Shown one piece after another: positions 34,550 through 45,073 of a stretch of DNA of 64,000 nt (position 1 is its first letter; each line of letters opens with the position of its first letter). The DNA lies in assembly GCA_951802425.1 (NCBI GenBank), contig OX637797.1, forward strand, positions 1,798,001-1,862,000, read 5' to 3'. Under the pieces are notes generated by a model that worked only from the letters and a program-made list of their open reading frames with translations, ran no database searches and was not told the origin of the DNA. Position numbers and translations under genes: made by a program. The DNA comes from Clavaria fumosa (taxonomy: Eukaryota > Basidiomycota > Agaricomycetes > Agaricales > Clavariaceae).

Positions 34550-35355
34550 ACCATGGAGCAAGCAGTCGTTTGTCATTCCGAAAGAAAGGCTCGGGCCGTC
34601 TAGCGTGGGTGTGTAGTCGACATCGAGCACGGTATTCCAGAGCGTTTCGGTAATAGTTCCCGGGACTCATCCATTATAGCTCCGTGCATACTTCTTGAGA
34701 TTCAGTCACAAGACTCTCTTAGAACACCTCAATGTTGTTGATATGATTACCCACCAACAGAATGAATTTATGACACACTTGTTTACGCATAGAAGCTTGT
34801 GTCCTAACCCCGACGGGTGAAGAGAGGGGGTCGTGGCCACGCTCCTCGCCACGGGGTTGGTTATGCGAAGGATACTTGAGCAGGGACAGAAGAAGCCTTC
34901 TTCGATCATTCGATCAGGTCCTCGCATATGCCGATCCGGCATGTCAAGCCGCTTCTCACGGATCTTCGGCATTGGCTTTCTGTGCCTAAGCAAACGTAAT
35001 TGATGTCAAACGGACATGGCTCTAATAAAACAATCAATATCTGCACTGGGTACGCTGTTCAAACGTAGTGACCCCATGGTGCACATTCAATAGGAGGTTT
35101 CATACGAATCCGTCAACTAATACGTACGATTACACCTTAATACACGCTCTCATGAGTAAGTACAAATTATCTAGTGCTCCTGCCGATCTCCCGCAGTGCA
35201 GCGGAACTATCTTAAACTACGCGATAAACGGTTGCAGACCCGGTTAAAGGTGTTACCGGGACCGAAGATGAATGAGGCGCGCTCAAATGTCAGGGCTGCT
35301 CATGAGAGATTCATGTTGAACCAAGTCAGGAGGTATCATGAGACCTATCTGTCGC
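34550..35355. other. Intergenic region between MFS transporter and PRP5
   Basis: About 800 bases upstream of the transporter. A plus-strand frame at 35196-35435 runs antisense into the end of PRP5 and lacks conserved features. I see no gene. Confidence 0.45.
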
Positions 35356-38300
35356 TCAAACGACACTGTATCTGCCAGATGACGGAGTCGGATTGCGCAT
35401 CTCCGCTTGAAGAGCGGCGGCTGACGCCTCAATGAGTAGCCGTTTGATTTCTCGAACAGCTTGTTCAACCTGCGTCGAGGTCAGTTGAATGTTACAGCGC
35501 AACGCGGGGAGTGACCATACCCTGAACTCCTCGTTCGACTCGACAAGGAGGTGGAGCTTCGGTGGGCCCTCCAGAGGTGGCTCTTTCCCAGACTCGTAGT
35601 ATATCCCTATAGAAGAGGTCAGGAACAGAAAGCCCCGGAGATATGAAGGACTCATTCACCTTTATTGGTAACGGATGCTCCCGTCATATCGATGAGCTGT
35701 TATCAATGTACGTTATCAGCATCTGCGGGACATCGGACTAGCAAGGTATCACTCGCCTGCACCATGGTCTCCTTGTTCGTGACACGCCACCTCGCTTTCT
35801 GGGGATAATCATTGATGGGAATGATAGCATGGAAGTCTGTCGCGTCAGGGTTAATCTTTCTCCCACTCTCCTCAAATGCGATTTGCGATTGTAGCACGAG
35901 CTTGGACGCCCTCATCTGCGCGTTGAGTTTGGCCACCACGCTGAGGGCTTGTTTATGCGCAGGTGAATCTATGCCAGTGCGTGCCGCTGCCTCCTCAGCG
36001 GCGCGCAATGAAGATTGGATTTTCTCTTCTTCCTTCGCTTGTGCGAGCCGTCTGGCCGCCGCGGCAGCACCGGCAACACCGAGGAGTCCCTTAGACGAGT
36101 CGGGTGCCGGCCCGCGCTTGATTTCAACCTTGAAGTTGCCGAACGTCATAGGGTCATCTCCAGTGGCCGCCGCAACCTTGGTTGTCTCTTCCGCGACCTT
36201 TTCTTCTTCATTGGGTTCGCCGTAGGCTTTGCGCTCCGCTTTCTCCTTCGCATCACGCTCTCTGTCGAGGCGATCGAGACCCTTCCCACCAAATCCAGAG
36301 CCGGAAGCTTGTGCTTTCCCAGACTTGAGTTTTTCCAGGAATCCTACCCAAAAGCACGTGAATACTGAAATTAACGTCGCGAGTGAGCTCGTAAAGAAAT
36401 ACCATTAGCGAGGTCCTCAAGCTCCTTAGGAACAGTAGCATTGCTCGCTTTCAGTGCACGATATATGTCCACAGAATACCGATCCTGGTCGGGTGTGATG
36501 AACGTGATACACGTGCCTTTATTACCCGCCCTGCCAGTCCTGCCAGCGCGATGCACATAGTCTTCCATATGATTCGGGGCGTCGAAATTCACGACAAGCT
36601 TCAACTGCTTGACGTCCAGCCCTCGTGCAGCAACGGAAGTAGCAATAACAATAGGGACCACCCCAGATTTAAAATCAGATATTGTCGAATCGCGGTCGAC
36701 TTGGTCCTTGCCGCCATGCAAAGACATACATAAATATCCTTTGCGCATTAAGTCACGTAGCAGATTGTCAGCAGCTTCCTGTCGGTCCACAAAAATAAGC
36801 GTCCGACACTCCGGGTCGTCGTTGTACATCTGGCCCAAAATCTCCAGCAGACGGTTGAACTTGGTGTCCTCTTCACGGATCTCTACGATTTGCTCAATTT
36901 CAGCCGCGACGACAGACCGGCCGCCCACGGTGATCTCAAGCGGCTTCCGCAGGATCTTCCGCGCAAGGGAGTCCATTTGTTTTGGGAATGTTGCCGAGAA
37001 CAGAACGGTCTGCCGATCAGGACGGATATTGTTCACGATTTTCATAACTTGAGGCTCGAACCCCATGTCGAACATCCGATCCGCCTCGTCGAGGACAACA
37101 TAGGTTACCCGTTTGAGATTAGTGACGCGCCCTGAATTGGCAGTCAGCAAGTCAATCATGCGCCCAGGTGTGCAAACGATGATTTCGGCTCCCTTCTTCA
37201 GTTCAGCGATCTGGTCTTTAATTGGAGATCCTCCATACGCGCATACAGCCTGTGAAGAGGATGTCAAGATATTGGATCGACGGATTTGATCTCAATACGG
37301 CTTACACGCAGATTCATCACTTTCAGGAAGGGTTTGCAATCTCGATGTATTTGGACGGCCAGCTCCCTAGTCGGAGTCATGACAATCGCGACTGGCCCTT
37401 CCATTTGTTCCAGCGGGCGCTGGTCTTTGATGTGACGAAATAAGGGGAGTAGAAAAGCAATAGTTTTGCCAGAACCGGTCTTGGCAACTCCAATGATGTC
37501 TCGACCAGACATGATGGCAGGGATAGCTTGCGCTTGAATTGAAGTGGGAGCGTTGTAATTTAAACGCTTAATGACATCCAAACTGGAGCAGTACGTCAAA
37601 TTTTATGAGACAGAGAAATGATAAAACAGACCAAGCTGCAGGCAGACCGTAGTGACTCCACTTTGTCACAGGCTTGGGGCAGTCGACGCCTCTAATTTTG
37701 ATACTATCCAATTCAAGCCTCAGAAGCTCAGCCTCTTCCTCGGTCATGGCGGCAATATCTGGTGGAGGATTATAGAACTCCTTCCTAAAAGATTCGTATT
37801 TGATGCGGGTATGATCCACAACAGCAAGATCCTTTTTCCTTGCTTTCTTGGCAGCCAGTGCGAGGATGTCCTCAGGATTAAGATCTGTGGCGTCAATCTC
37901 GTCCAGTACAATCTGGGTAACAAGATCTTCTGCTCCCTCCTCAAGCATGCCCTCGTCAAGACGTATACGCGAGCGACCGCCAGGTGCACCGACGATCTTC
38001 ATCAGATCCTCCGCATTCACCTTCTTGACTTCCTCCTTCACGCCAGTCATGAATGCGTCCAGTGGGTCTACTTCGTCGTCCTCATCAATGTCCATAGCGT
38101 TGGTTTTTTTGGCCTTGGCCTTAGATTTGATAGCCTGGTCGAGCCTATTTGCCTCCTCGTCGTCGTCGTCGACCTCGAGATTGCCAACGCTAGCTCCACT
38201 GTCCGTCATTGTCATGTCGACGGCCGGCATGTCGCCCAATTTTTCTATGGAACGCTTAATCTCGTCGGAATCGTCCATTACAGCCGTGGTCTTGGCATTC

Positions 38301-38934
38301 TTGACGAAGCCTGGCTTCAAAGGAAGGCCTTTGAGACCGAGGCCAGAGAGCGCAGCGCGATTGAGATGAGGAACGGCTGCCGACGTCGCAGAGACTGCTA
38401 GGGATGGATCAAGTGATGTGAAATCACGAAAATGCCGTCAAGGAAAAAAAAAGTTGGGGACGTACATGGGGCGGTTTTGCCCGCAAGTGCCATGGCCTTT
38501 GCTTTCGCTTCATCGAGCGCTTTCTTGGCCTCACGCTCCTTCTTCCATGCCTCGAGCTTCGCGCGCTTGGCCTTCAATTTTTCATCTTCCACTGGAGGAG
38601 TGGAGGGTGTATCCTTTTGGGACGCAGGGGGAGGTGTAGGCGGTCTATCGCGGTCTCTTCGTCGGTCGTCTCTGCGGTCTCTGTCCCTCCGTCCGGAGTC
38701 GGCGTATCTGTCTCTGCGCCCATCTGCATACCTATCATCGCGATACCGGTCTCTGCTAGCTCTGTCGTCTCTGTCCTTGTCTCGGTCTTTCTCGCGATCC
38801 CTTTCGCTCGCGCCGCTGGGCCTGGGCCTTTGGGTATGGCGCCTGGTCGGCGACGGAGACCTTGGAGAACGGTGAGAAGGTCTTACCCGTTTGTTCGACG
38901 CCTCAGGAGAGTACGACCGGTCTCTGCGAACCAT
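35356..38934 (-). CDS. PRP5: Prp5/DDX46 DEAD-box RNA helicase (spliceosome assembly)
   Basis: ATP-dependent helicase acting on U2 snRNP during prespliceosome formation. The N-terminus is an RD/RS-rich tail ([20 protein letters not shown], then [20 protein letters not shown]), followed by a helical KR-rich stretch and an acidic linker. Before the core lies [20 protein letters not shown], typical of Prp5. The helicase core shows the Q motif ([13 protein letters not shown]), motif [18 protein letters not shown], motif II DEAD ([17 protein letters not shown]), SAT (LFSATFPKQ) and motif [15 protein letters not shown], so it should be active. A C-terminal region with [20 protein letters not shown] and [13 protein letters not shown] ends in a KH-like fold. 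The first ATG is at 38934; the open frame extends to 38961 only through a TTG. It is divergent from PI31. Confidence 0.96.
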
Positions 38935-39054
38935 GTCAGCGGCGGGAAGGTATGAGGCCAAAGTCTGAGAAAGGTCAGATGTGGTGTATTTGGCACTATT
39001 GTGGTCGCGTGCGGAGTCAGTTGGAGCTCCCTGTCGCTGTTCGTCGTCATTGCC
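38935..39054. promoter_or_regulatory. 120-base bidirectional promoter, PRP5 / PI31
   Basis: Two divergent ATGs lie 120 bases apart. No TATA element was recognised. Confidence 0.55.
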
Positions 39055-40168
39055 ATGAGCGACTTGCTGGATCCCGCTGTTCTCCTCTCCTCTTTGCCGA
39101 ATCTCCTACCTCCATCTTCTAAGAAGCTTAATTCACTTCATGATGGAATTGCTGCTCTCTTGCACACCATCATGTCTGCGGTCGGATTTCGACTGATTGC
39201 CGTCGACGATGCGGGTCCTGCGCGTTCTGTCCTTGAAAACGTACTTCCAGATGAATGGAACAAACATGGGCCAGGAAATTACACCTTCAGGTACAAGCAT
39301 GAGCAGAGCAGCCTCGAGTTTGTCCTGAAAGTAGCCAAGCTCGGCGGGAGGACGCTCGTGAATGCGATAGCAGTGGAGGTATATGCTTTCATTCCTCACT
39401 TTGGTGCAATAGACTAAAGGCCCTCGTACAGAGCGAAAAGGCAGCGTCTCTTGACATATCTACCCAAGACTTTGTCTCCACATCTTTCTACCCACATGAT
39501 CTGAGCGCTTCTGCTGCACCCCCTCTCTTCCATGGCTTTATATCATCGAATCGTATTGCAGATCTGGCGTCCCGGTTCAAATTAAGTATCATACAACAGC
39601 TAGTTCCAGGACTCCGGAAAGAGGGTTACACGGAAGATGTTGGCTCGGCGTCTGGGTCGCGCCCGACTGCTACTCCAGGATCATCTGACAGGCAACCTCC
39701 CCGGCCTCGACCCGCGACGCCTCCGTACGCTCCGGAGCCCCTCCCAAACCAGCTTCCGCCCTACATAACACCCACCAACCCCCTCCAAATTGGCCGAAAT
39801 GATCTCGAGCCCTTTGGAAGTCGAGGAGACCCTTTCCGTCCCCCTCCTCTGTTTCCCGATAATGGAGATGGGATGATCGTCGGCCCCAATCACCCCATGT
39901 TCGCGACGCGGAGAGTTCGCGATGACTATGGTAGTGGGATAGGCCCATGGGGTGGGGATGGCTTTGTGCCGCCTCCACCGCCTGGGGCAAGATTCGATCA
40001 GATCTTTCCAGCAGGAGCAGCACCCAGGCCTGGTCCACGTGATCTGAGGCGCGGTCCCGACAATGACGAGTTTATGCCGCCTGGAATGGTACGTTTGTTT
40101 CCCCCTTTTTTGCACCTGACCACTCTGACGATGTCCATCACAAGGGAGGAGGAGGGATGTTCATGTAG
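39055..40168 (+). CDS. Proteasome inhibitor/regulator PI31 (PSMF1)
   Basis: Binds the 20S proteasome. The N-terminal FP domain is encoded by the first exon and the start of the second: MSDLLDPAVLLSSLPNLLPP, then a helix with SLHDGIAALLHTIMSAVGFR, VLPDEWNKHGPGNYTFRYKH and SSLEFVLKVAKLGGRTLVNA. Later VSTSFYPHDLSAS and a helix ending LVPGLRKEGY complete it. The C-terminal half is Pro/Gly/Arg-rich as in other PI31 proteins (NPLQIGRNDLEPFG, a GGDGFVPPPPPGARFDQIFP stretch, DNDEFMPPGM). The last exon adds GGGGMFM and a stop. The HbYX tail seen in animal PI31 is not evident. The start was chosen at MSDLL rather than an upstream in-frame Met at 39001. Confidence 0.9.
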
Positions 40169-40182
40169 CCCTAACCCTAAAC
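40165..40182 (+). repeat. Telomere-like CCCTAACCCTAAA motif
   Basis: Two adjacent CCCTAA units plus a partial one begin at the PI31 stop codon. The motif equals the vertebrate/fungal telomere repeat on the C-rich strand. Confidence 0.6.
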
Positions 40183-40319
40183 TGTAGTTGTAGTGTATTT
40201 CCCGATAAGGCAACACCGTCAGTTTTTCCACTGATCGAATAAACACGCACAAAGCTAGTCTGCCTATAATTGACTGCTGCATCCGTTCTTCCCTCTCTTA
40301 ACCCAACCCACAAACACCC

Positions 40320-41283
40320 ATGAAATCACCTCCAGCCTCTCCAATACGCACCAGAAGGCCATCTGCGGTTCCACCAGGCTTTCTGGCACCCAAGCGCAAG
40401 ACTAAGACCATCGCGCAGCTCACCATCCTCGAACTTCACGATCAATATCGCCGCAACGCTGTGACGCTCGCATCTCTGTAAGCCGTGATTTCCGCTTCAG
40501 GCAAAATCGTCAGCGGCGCTAATGTCATACACGTTCTCTTTAGCGATGCCTCCACGTCTGCTCTTGCGCAGCGCCTCTCCACTGAACAACTCGCGATCCA
40601 GAAGCGCCTCATCGGCCTTGAAGGCGTCGATGACATCTCAGCTATTTTACGAAATACGCGCGTGAGCGGCGAAGATGAAATGCCTGTAGACATGGTTTTG
40701 CCTGCAGACCCGCCTTCCTCAAGGAGCATCCAAGCCAAACAGAAAGCACTGGCCCATTACGTATGTTCTATCCCATTGGTCTTCGGGAGGTTTCCGGTAG
40801 CTAATTCTTTTATCCAAGGCCCCTCCAGCCCCGTCTCGCCCCTCGGGTTCTCTAAGCTTGAATCCGGTGGAAGCCGTCGCACTTGAACAGCAGGCACACG
40901 CCCTCGACGCCCAACGTCGACAACGATACAACGAGAAAAAGAAGCAGCAGGGATTGCCCATCAAAGGCGAGGTCCTGACGCGAGAAGAACAAGAAGCGCG
41001 AATATGGGCGTTCATGTGAGCTGCGCCTATTCCACGAGATATGAAAATACTGATTTTGCGATTTAGGAATTACAAACCTACCGAGTCCGACTTGGATGAC
41101 GACGATGACTACATGGACGAGGAAGAGGATGATCCTGCGTATTGGTTTGAAGACGACCAAGATGACGGCCGCAAAGGCCAGGACATCGTGGAACCCGATT
41201 TCGATCTATCACATCTCATACGAGTCGACTACAATAAGATACCTCACACCACGTTAGATCCGCCAGAAGACGAAGGTGACTAG
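40320..41283 (+). CDS. Conserved acidic protein of unknown function
   Basis: Four or five exons give about 250 residues. The N-terminus is MKSPPASPIRTRRPSAVPPG with a basic patch (APKRKTKTIAQLTILELHDQ). A predicted helical middle follows (SALAQRLSTEQLAIQKRLIG, then VEAVALEQQAHALDAQRRQR), with REEQEARIWAFMNYKPTESD near the start of a very acidic stretch. The stretch is rich in Asp and Glu (DDDDYMDEEEDDPAYWFEDD), and the end is DPPEDEGD. It looks like an intrinsically disordered, mainly helical protein, perhaps nuclear given the basic/acidic layout. I recognise no family. It lies between PI31 and the convergent ankyrin-FYVE-RING gene. Confidence 0.7.
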
Positions 41284-41401
41284 CTCGCGTTAAGATCCAT
41301 TCTCCTCTAATTTATTGTTGCTTGTACTATGTACTACGAGTTGTACAACGGTTGATGGTTAGCATAGGTAGCGCAATGGCTAGGCATATAGAGTAGAGAA
41401 A

Positions 41402-44400
41402 TCAACGAGTGTGAATTGGGCAGCTTTTGCCGCGTTGTAGCCAGGCCGAGAGACAATCTGAACGTTTTATGTGCGTCAGTGTGAATAACCAATACGGAAT
41501 TTCGAATCAGTGACCAACCGTTGTGGAAACTGCACAAACAACTGAGGCGTGCGACGACCGATTCTGGGAAACGTTTCAGGCCAAGGGACCGAGTTTGAAA
41601 GCTAGAATGCACATACCCCTTCTGAACTCCTCAAGGCAGATATCGCCTGCGGAACATGGACATAATCAGATGACTGAGTGCAAAGCATAAGCCCCGACTG
41701 TAACGTGGTGCGCACATTCAATGCCGATAAGAACGCTGTCCGCTGGCAGCTTGTACACAAGATACCTCGCAGCTTGAGTCTCGTTTACATCTCCTTCTAG
41801 ACACTCCCTGACGTGAGCTTCCTGCTCCGCTGCACTGCCAAAGCGCTCGAGGCTGAGATTGCAAACAGGGCAGCTAGTGAGGTGTTAAGTAAATGAATGC
41901 AACGTGAAGGAAGACATCCGGAAGACGCACTCGGCGAGATCGCTGAGGTGTGGGCTCCTATCCGGGTGTGCAGAGGATGCCTCTGGAGGGCTCGTCCCAT
42001 CGGAATTCAGTAGATGCGGGGCTGGCGCACTGATAGCAGCGTGACAGTTCCGGCAAACACGGTATAAGGAAGTCTTCGGCGGTCCAAGCGTGGGGTCTTG
42101 GACAACGTCAGATGCTTCTAGGTGAGCTCGGAACGAGGAACAGTCGTCGCAGAATATCCGCCCGCACTTGCGGCAATGCTAAAGCAATGTTAGGGAACTC
42201 TGTCCTTCGTAGGAACACTCGACTCACGTGCTATTGTGAGTGTCAGTGTACGCTCAAAGATTGCATTCAAAATAATATACGTACTCGACGGTAAAGGAAG
42301 GTGAAGCGACGCTGACAGTCCCGGCATCGAGAGACCGCCTCGTCACGTTCCCAAGTATGTAGCTGGTGAGGAATAAGAGGGCTCCATCCGGGAGCGATGA
42401 TCTTCTGGGGAGCTTCATGCGTGGGGACACGGAAGTCAGGCGCCTGTGAAAGCTGTGGGGTCAAATCCGAGGGCACACGAGACGAGGCAGGACGGCTTTG
42501 TCCTGCAGTCGCGTTGTTTGCCCTACTTGACAGAGAGGACCGAGACCGCACACTTGGCAGCGGAGAGGCACCCGGGTACCGAAACTCTTCATCTGAGCTG
42601 TCGTTTGCGGGCGACGAACTATCTTCGTCCATGTCTTCATCTGGACGAGGTCAGCTAAGATTATTCAACGAAAAAGAAATAATGTATTCACCATAATTAG
42701 TTCTCAGAATGCCTTGGGCTCCCGCAGTTAAGCGTCTCCGTTCCAGTTCCCTGCCATACGCGTTGAGCAAAACTTCCGCTTGCGTTCTGCGATCCAAGTC
42801 ATCATCATCTGGCCCGCCTGTCAGAAACCTGTCTGTGAAATAAGAAGTGGGTCTTACTTAAAATGCCCCGCCTCAGTTCAGTAGTTGCGCGTTCCAATTT
42901 CGCAATGGCACGGCGCATGTCGACGACCGAGGATTCACCTTCAGAATTTTGAGTACTGTTGCCAACAAGGTACTTGGCGCGGGCCAAGTAGTCGCGAGCG
43001 GCGCTCAATTGAGTAGAAGGCATGACTTCAAGCTCTTGGCCCTCATTCTCCCCAGTTTCAATGTAATCGTCACTGCTACAGGGAATAAGAGTGCCGTCTT
43101 CGGCCAAATGAAACCACGCTCCAACAGGTTGTAGGAAGGGCAACGGAGGAATATCGAGTCTACGTCGCATAACTCGAACCCAACGTCTACGACGGACCCA
43201 TGTATGTGATTGACCAGAATGGGACATGCTGGATGGCCCGGGAGCGCCTAAACCGGGGACAACCGAACCGCCGGCCAGTAGATGTTGTAACTGAGGAGGT
43301 TGTACCGCAGTCCACGTATCGTCGTCGTCTTTGAAGTCACGGGCGTACTGCCATCCTTCTTGAACATCGACTTTTGGATCAGTAACATCAAGTGTCCAGT
43401 CGGAACTGCGAATAACATCAGCGAGTTAGTTGACTCTCATTCTTTCTAGGCACTGACAGCCAAAAGTGACTCCTCTCGGCGCCTTCCAAGGCAGGCCGAT
43501 CATGGGATAAAATAAGATTCCAAGGGTCGTCACGCAGAGGTAGATGTATATCGTTGCGCCAGGCAGGGAGATCTTGGGCTCCTGTCCTTCCATCCGGACT
43601 CGGAAGTTTTAGCATAAAGGGGGCGGGACGTCCGGCCTTCCCGAGGCCTGAGGCGGAGAATTTCGGCCGGCTCGAACCCCCGCGCATCCTCAAGCGAGAA
43701 TCGAGGCGTTGATTCTCGAAGAGGATCAGCGGAACAGTTGTGTGGACGGCTAAAGGGTCGTACTGCACGGCCGTGCGGTGCCACCGAAGAGCTTCGGCCT
43801 TTTGCAGAACTTCACAGATCCAAATCTCGAAAACGGCAGCGGCTATATCATACGCAGTTTCGCCCCAATTGTTCCTTACAAAGGGGTCAGCATATTGCTT
43901 GTTCAGGAGATAGAGGACCACAGGGAGGTGTCCTTTCGATGCTGCATTCACTGGAGCCGAGGTGACCGAAGATCAAAACATGCGTTAGGTAAAGTACACC
44001 ACGACTCACTCAAGGGCGTCCAACCTCCTTTGCTTCTGATGTCAACACCAGGAGCACCGTTCCACTCCGCAGCGGCACCCCCGCTTTCACATAACCATCG
44101 TACAACATCCAGGTAGCCCTAGTTCGCAGCATCTTGTGAGCCTGGCCAGTCATCCGTATTGCTCCAGAAATACCTTTGAGCACGCATTATGCAGCGCAGT
44201 CCATCCGTCAGCGTCTTGAGCATGAGCATCCGCCTTACTCGGAAGTAAATATTTAATGATATCGAGATGGCCTTGCAGAGCGGCTTTGTGTAGGGCAGTC
44301 TCCTCCAAACTCAGGGCAATCGGGATAAGGTGATCGGATATAAAGACTCACCTCTCCTTCCTTATCTTCTAGATCGGGTATTGCCCCACAGTCTTCTATT

Positions 44401-44933
44401 ACTAATAATCCATGAGTGAAAAGAAAAGTTACGACCGAAAAGTTGACCGACACCACTTGACAATATCCGTATGGCCTCGGCTCGCTGCAGCATGAAGCGC
44501 AGTCAATCCAGTCCGTACCGACGCGTCATTTGCCAACACAAATTCCCGCACTGAGCCAGAATGAAATGCAGCTTGAAAAGACTGCTGTAGAAGTGCGAGA
44601 TTCCCTGAGGAGGCCGCGGCATATATGGCTTCCAATTGTGTGCGGGACGGGTGTCCAGAGATTAAAACCTCGGAGTTAGTGTGGGGTTCCGCAGCGACAT
44701 TCTGATCACCAGTTGCTTGGCACGGGTAAACGAATTCCTCGTCGTCTGAATCCCCGTGTGCTAGGGATGAAATACGTTGTGCAGCCGCAGGACTGGCAGC
44801 AGAGGTGGCAGCAGACGGAGACGGCTGTGTATCCGACAGACCAGACCTACAGACATAACATTAAAGACATGGACGAGTCGAATGGCGAACAGAAGAGATA
44901 CACTCACTCCTCGATAGTGTCGAGCCTGCTCAT
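41402..44933 (-). CDS. Ankyrin-repeat, FYVE and RING finger protein (probable E3 ligase)
   Basis: About 1,000 residues in many exons, starting MSRLDTIEE. The N-terminal part has about five ankyrin repeats (LEAIYAAASSGNLALLQQSF, TGLTALHAAASRGHTDIVKW, ETALHKAALQGHLDIIKYLL, DGWTALHNACSKGYLDVVRW, MNAASKGHLPVVLYLLNKQY). A Ser/Asp-rich middle follows. Then comes a FYVE zinc finger with its hallmarks: WERD, CRDC, the RRHHCRKCG signature, FCDDC and YRVCRNC. FYVE domains bind phosphatidylinositol 3-phosphate on endosomes. The C-terminal RING reads ECAICLEEF, then CLCSFHN, CLSAWLQRGKSCPIH, where the last ligand is His, as in ZNRF-type RINGs. An endosome-bound ubiquitin ligase is a fair inference. The FYVE HH pair depends on a 3-base exon (42228-42230). 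Confidence 0.88.
42228..42230 (-). other. Predicted 3-base micro-exon (one His codon) in the FYVE finger
   Basis: On the minus strand the text is CGTCGA|GTACGT ... CACAATAG|CAC|GTGAGT ... CTAAC ... CTTTAG|CATTGCCGC. The flanking introns would be 54 bases (42231-42284) and 49 bases (42179-42227), both phase 0 with consensus ends and normal length for this genome. CAC supplies the first His of RRHHCRKCG; without it the product would read RRHCRKCG and lose a zinc ligand or its spacing. Confidence 0.7.
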
Positions 44934-45073
44934 TACGAGAGTCCGTCCAAGTCAGTGTTGTGACTGAACTGATAAAGCTGAAGCGCTGCCAGCACCATTA
45001 GCGCTGTGAGAATTTATTTCCTTTTTCTATCAGTGTCACTTGTCAGCATTCGATCGATCCCTTGATTGATTCC
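44934..45073. promoter_or_regulatory. 140-base divergent promoter, ankyrin-FYVE-RING / kynurenine aminotransferase
   Basis: The two start codons point away from each other across 140 bases. No clear core-promoter element was recognised. Confidence 0.5.

Noticed and set aside
35196..35435. Plus-strand frame upstream of the MFS gene
   Set aside because: Its second half is antisense to the last PRP5 exon, and it has no recognisable feature.
36551..37135. Plus-strand frames across PRP5
   Set aside because: They lie opposite the conserved helicase core and have no features of their own.
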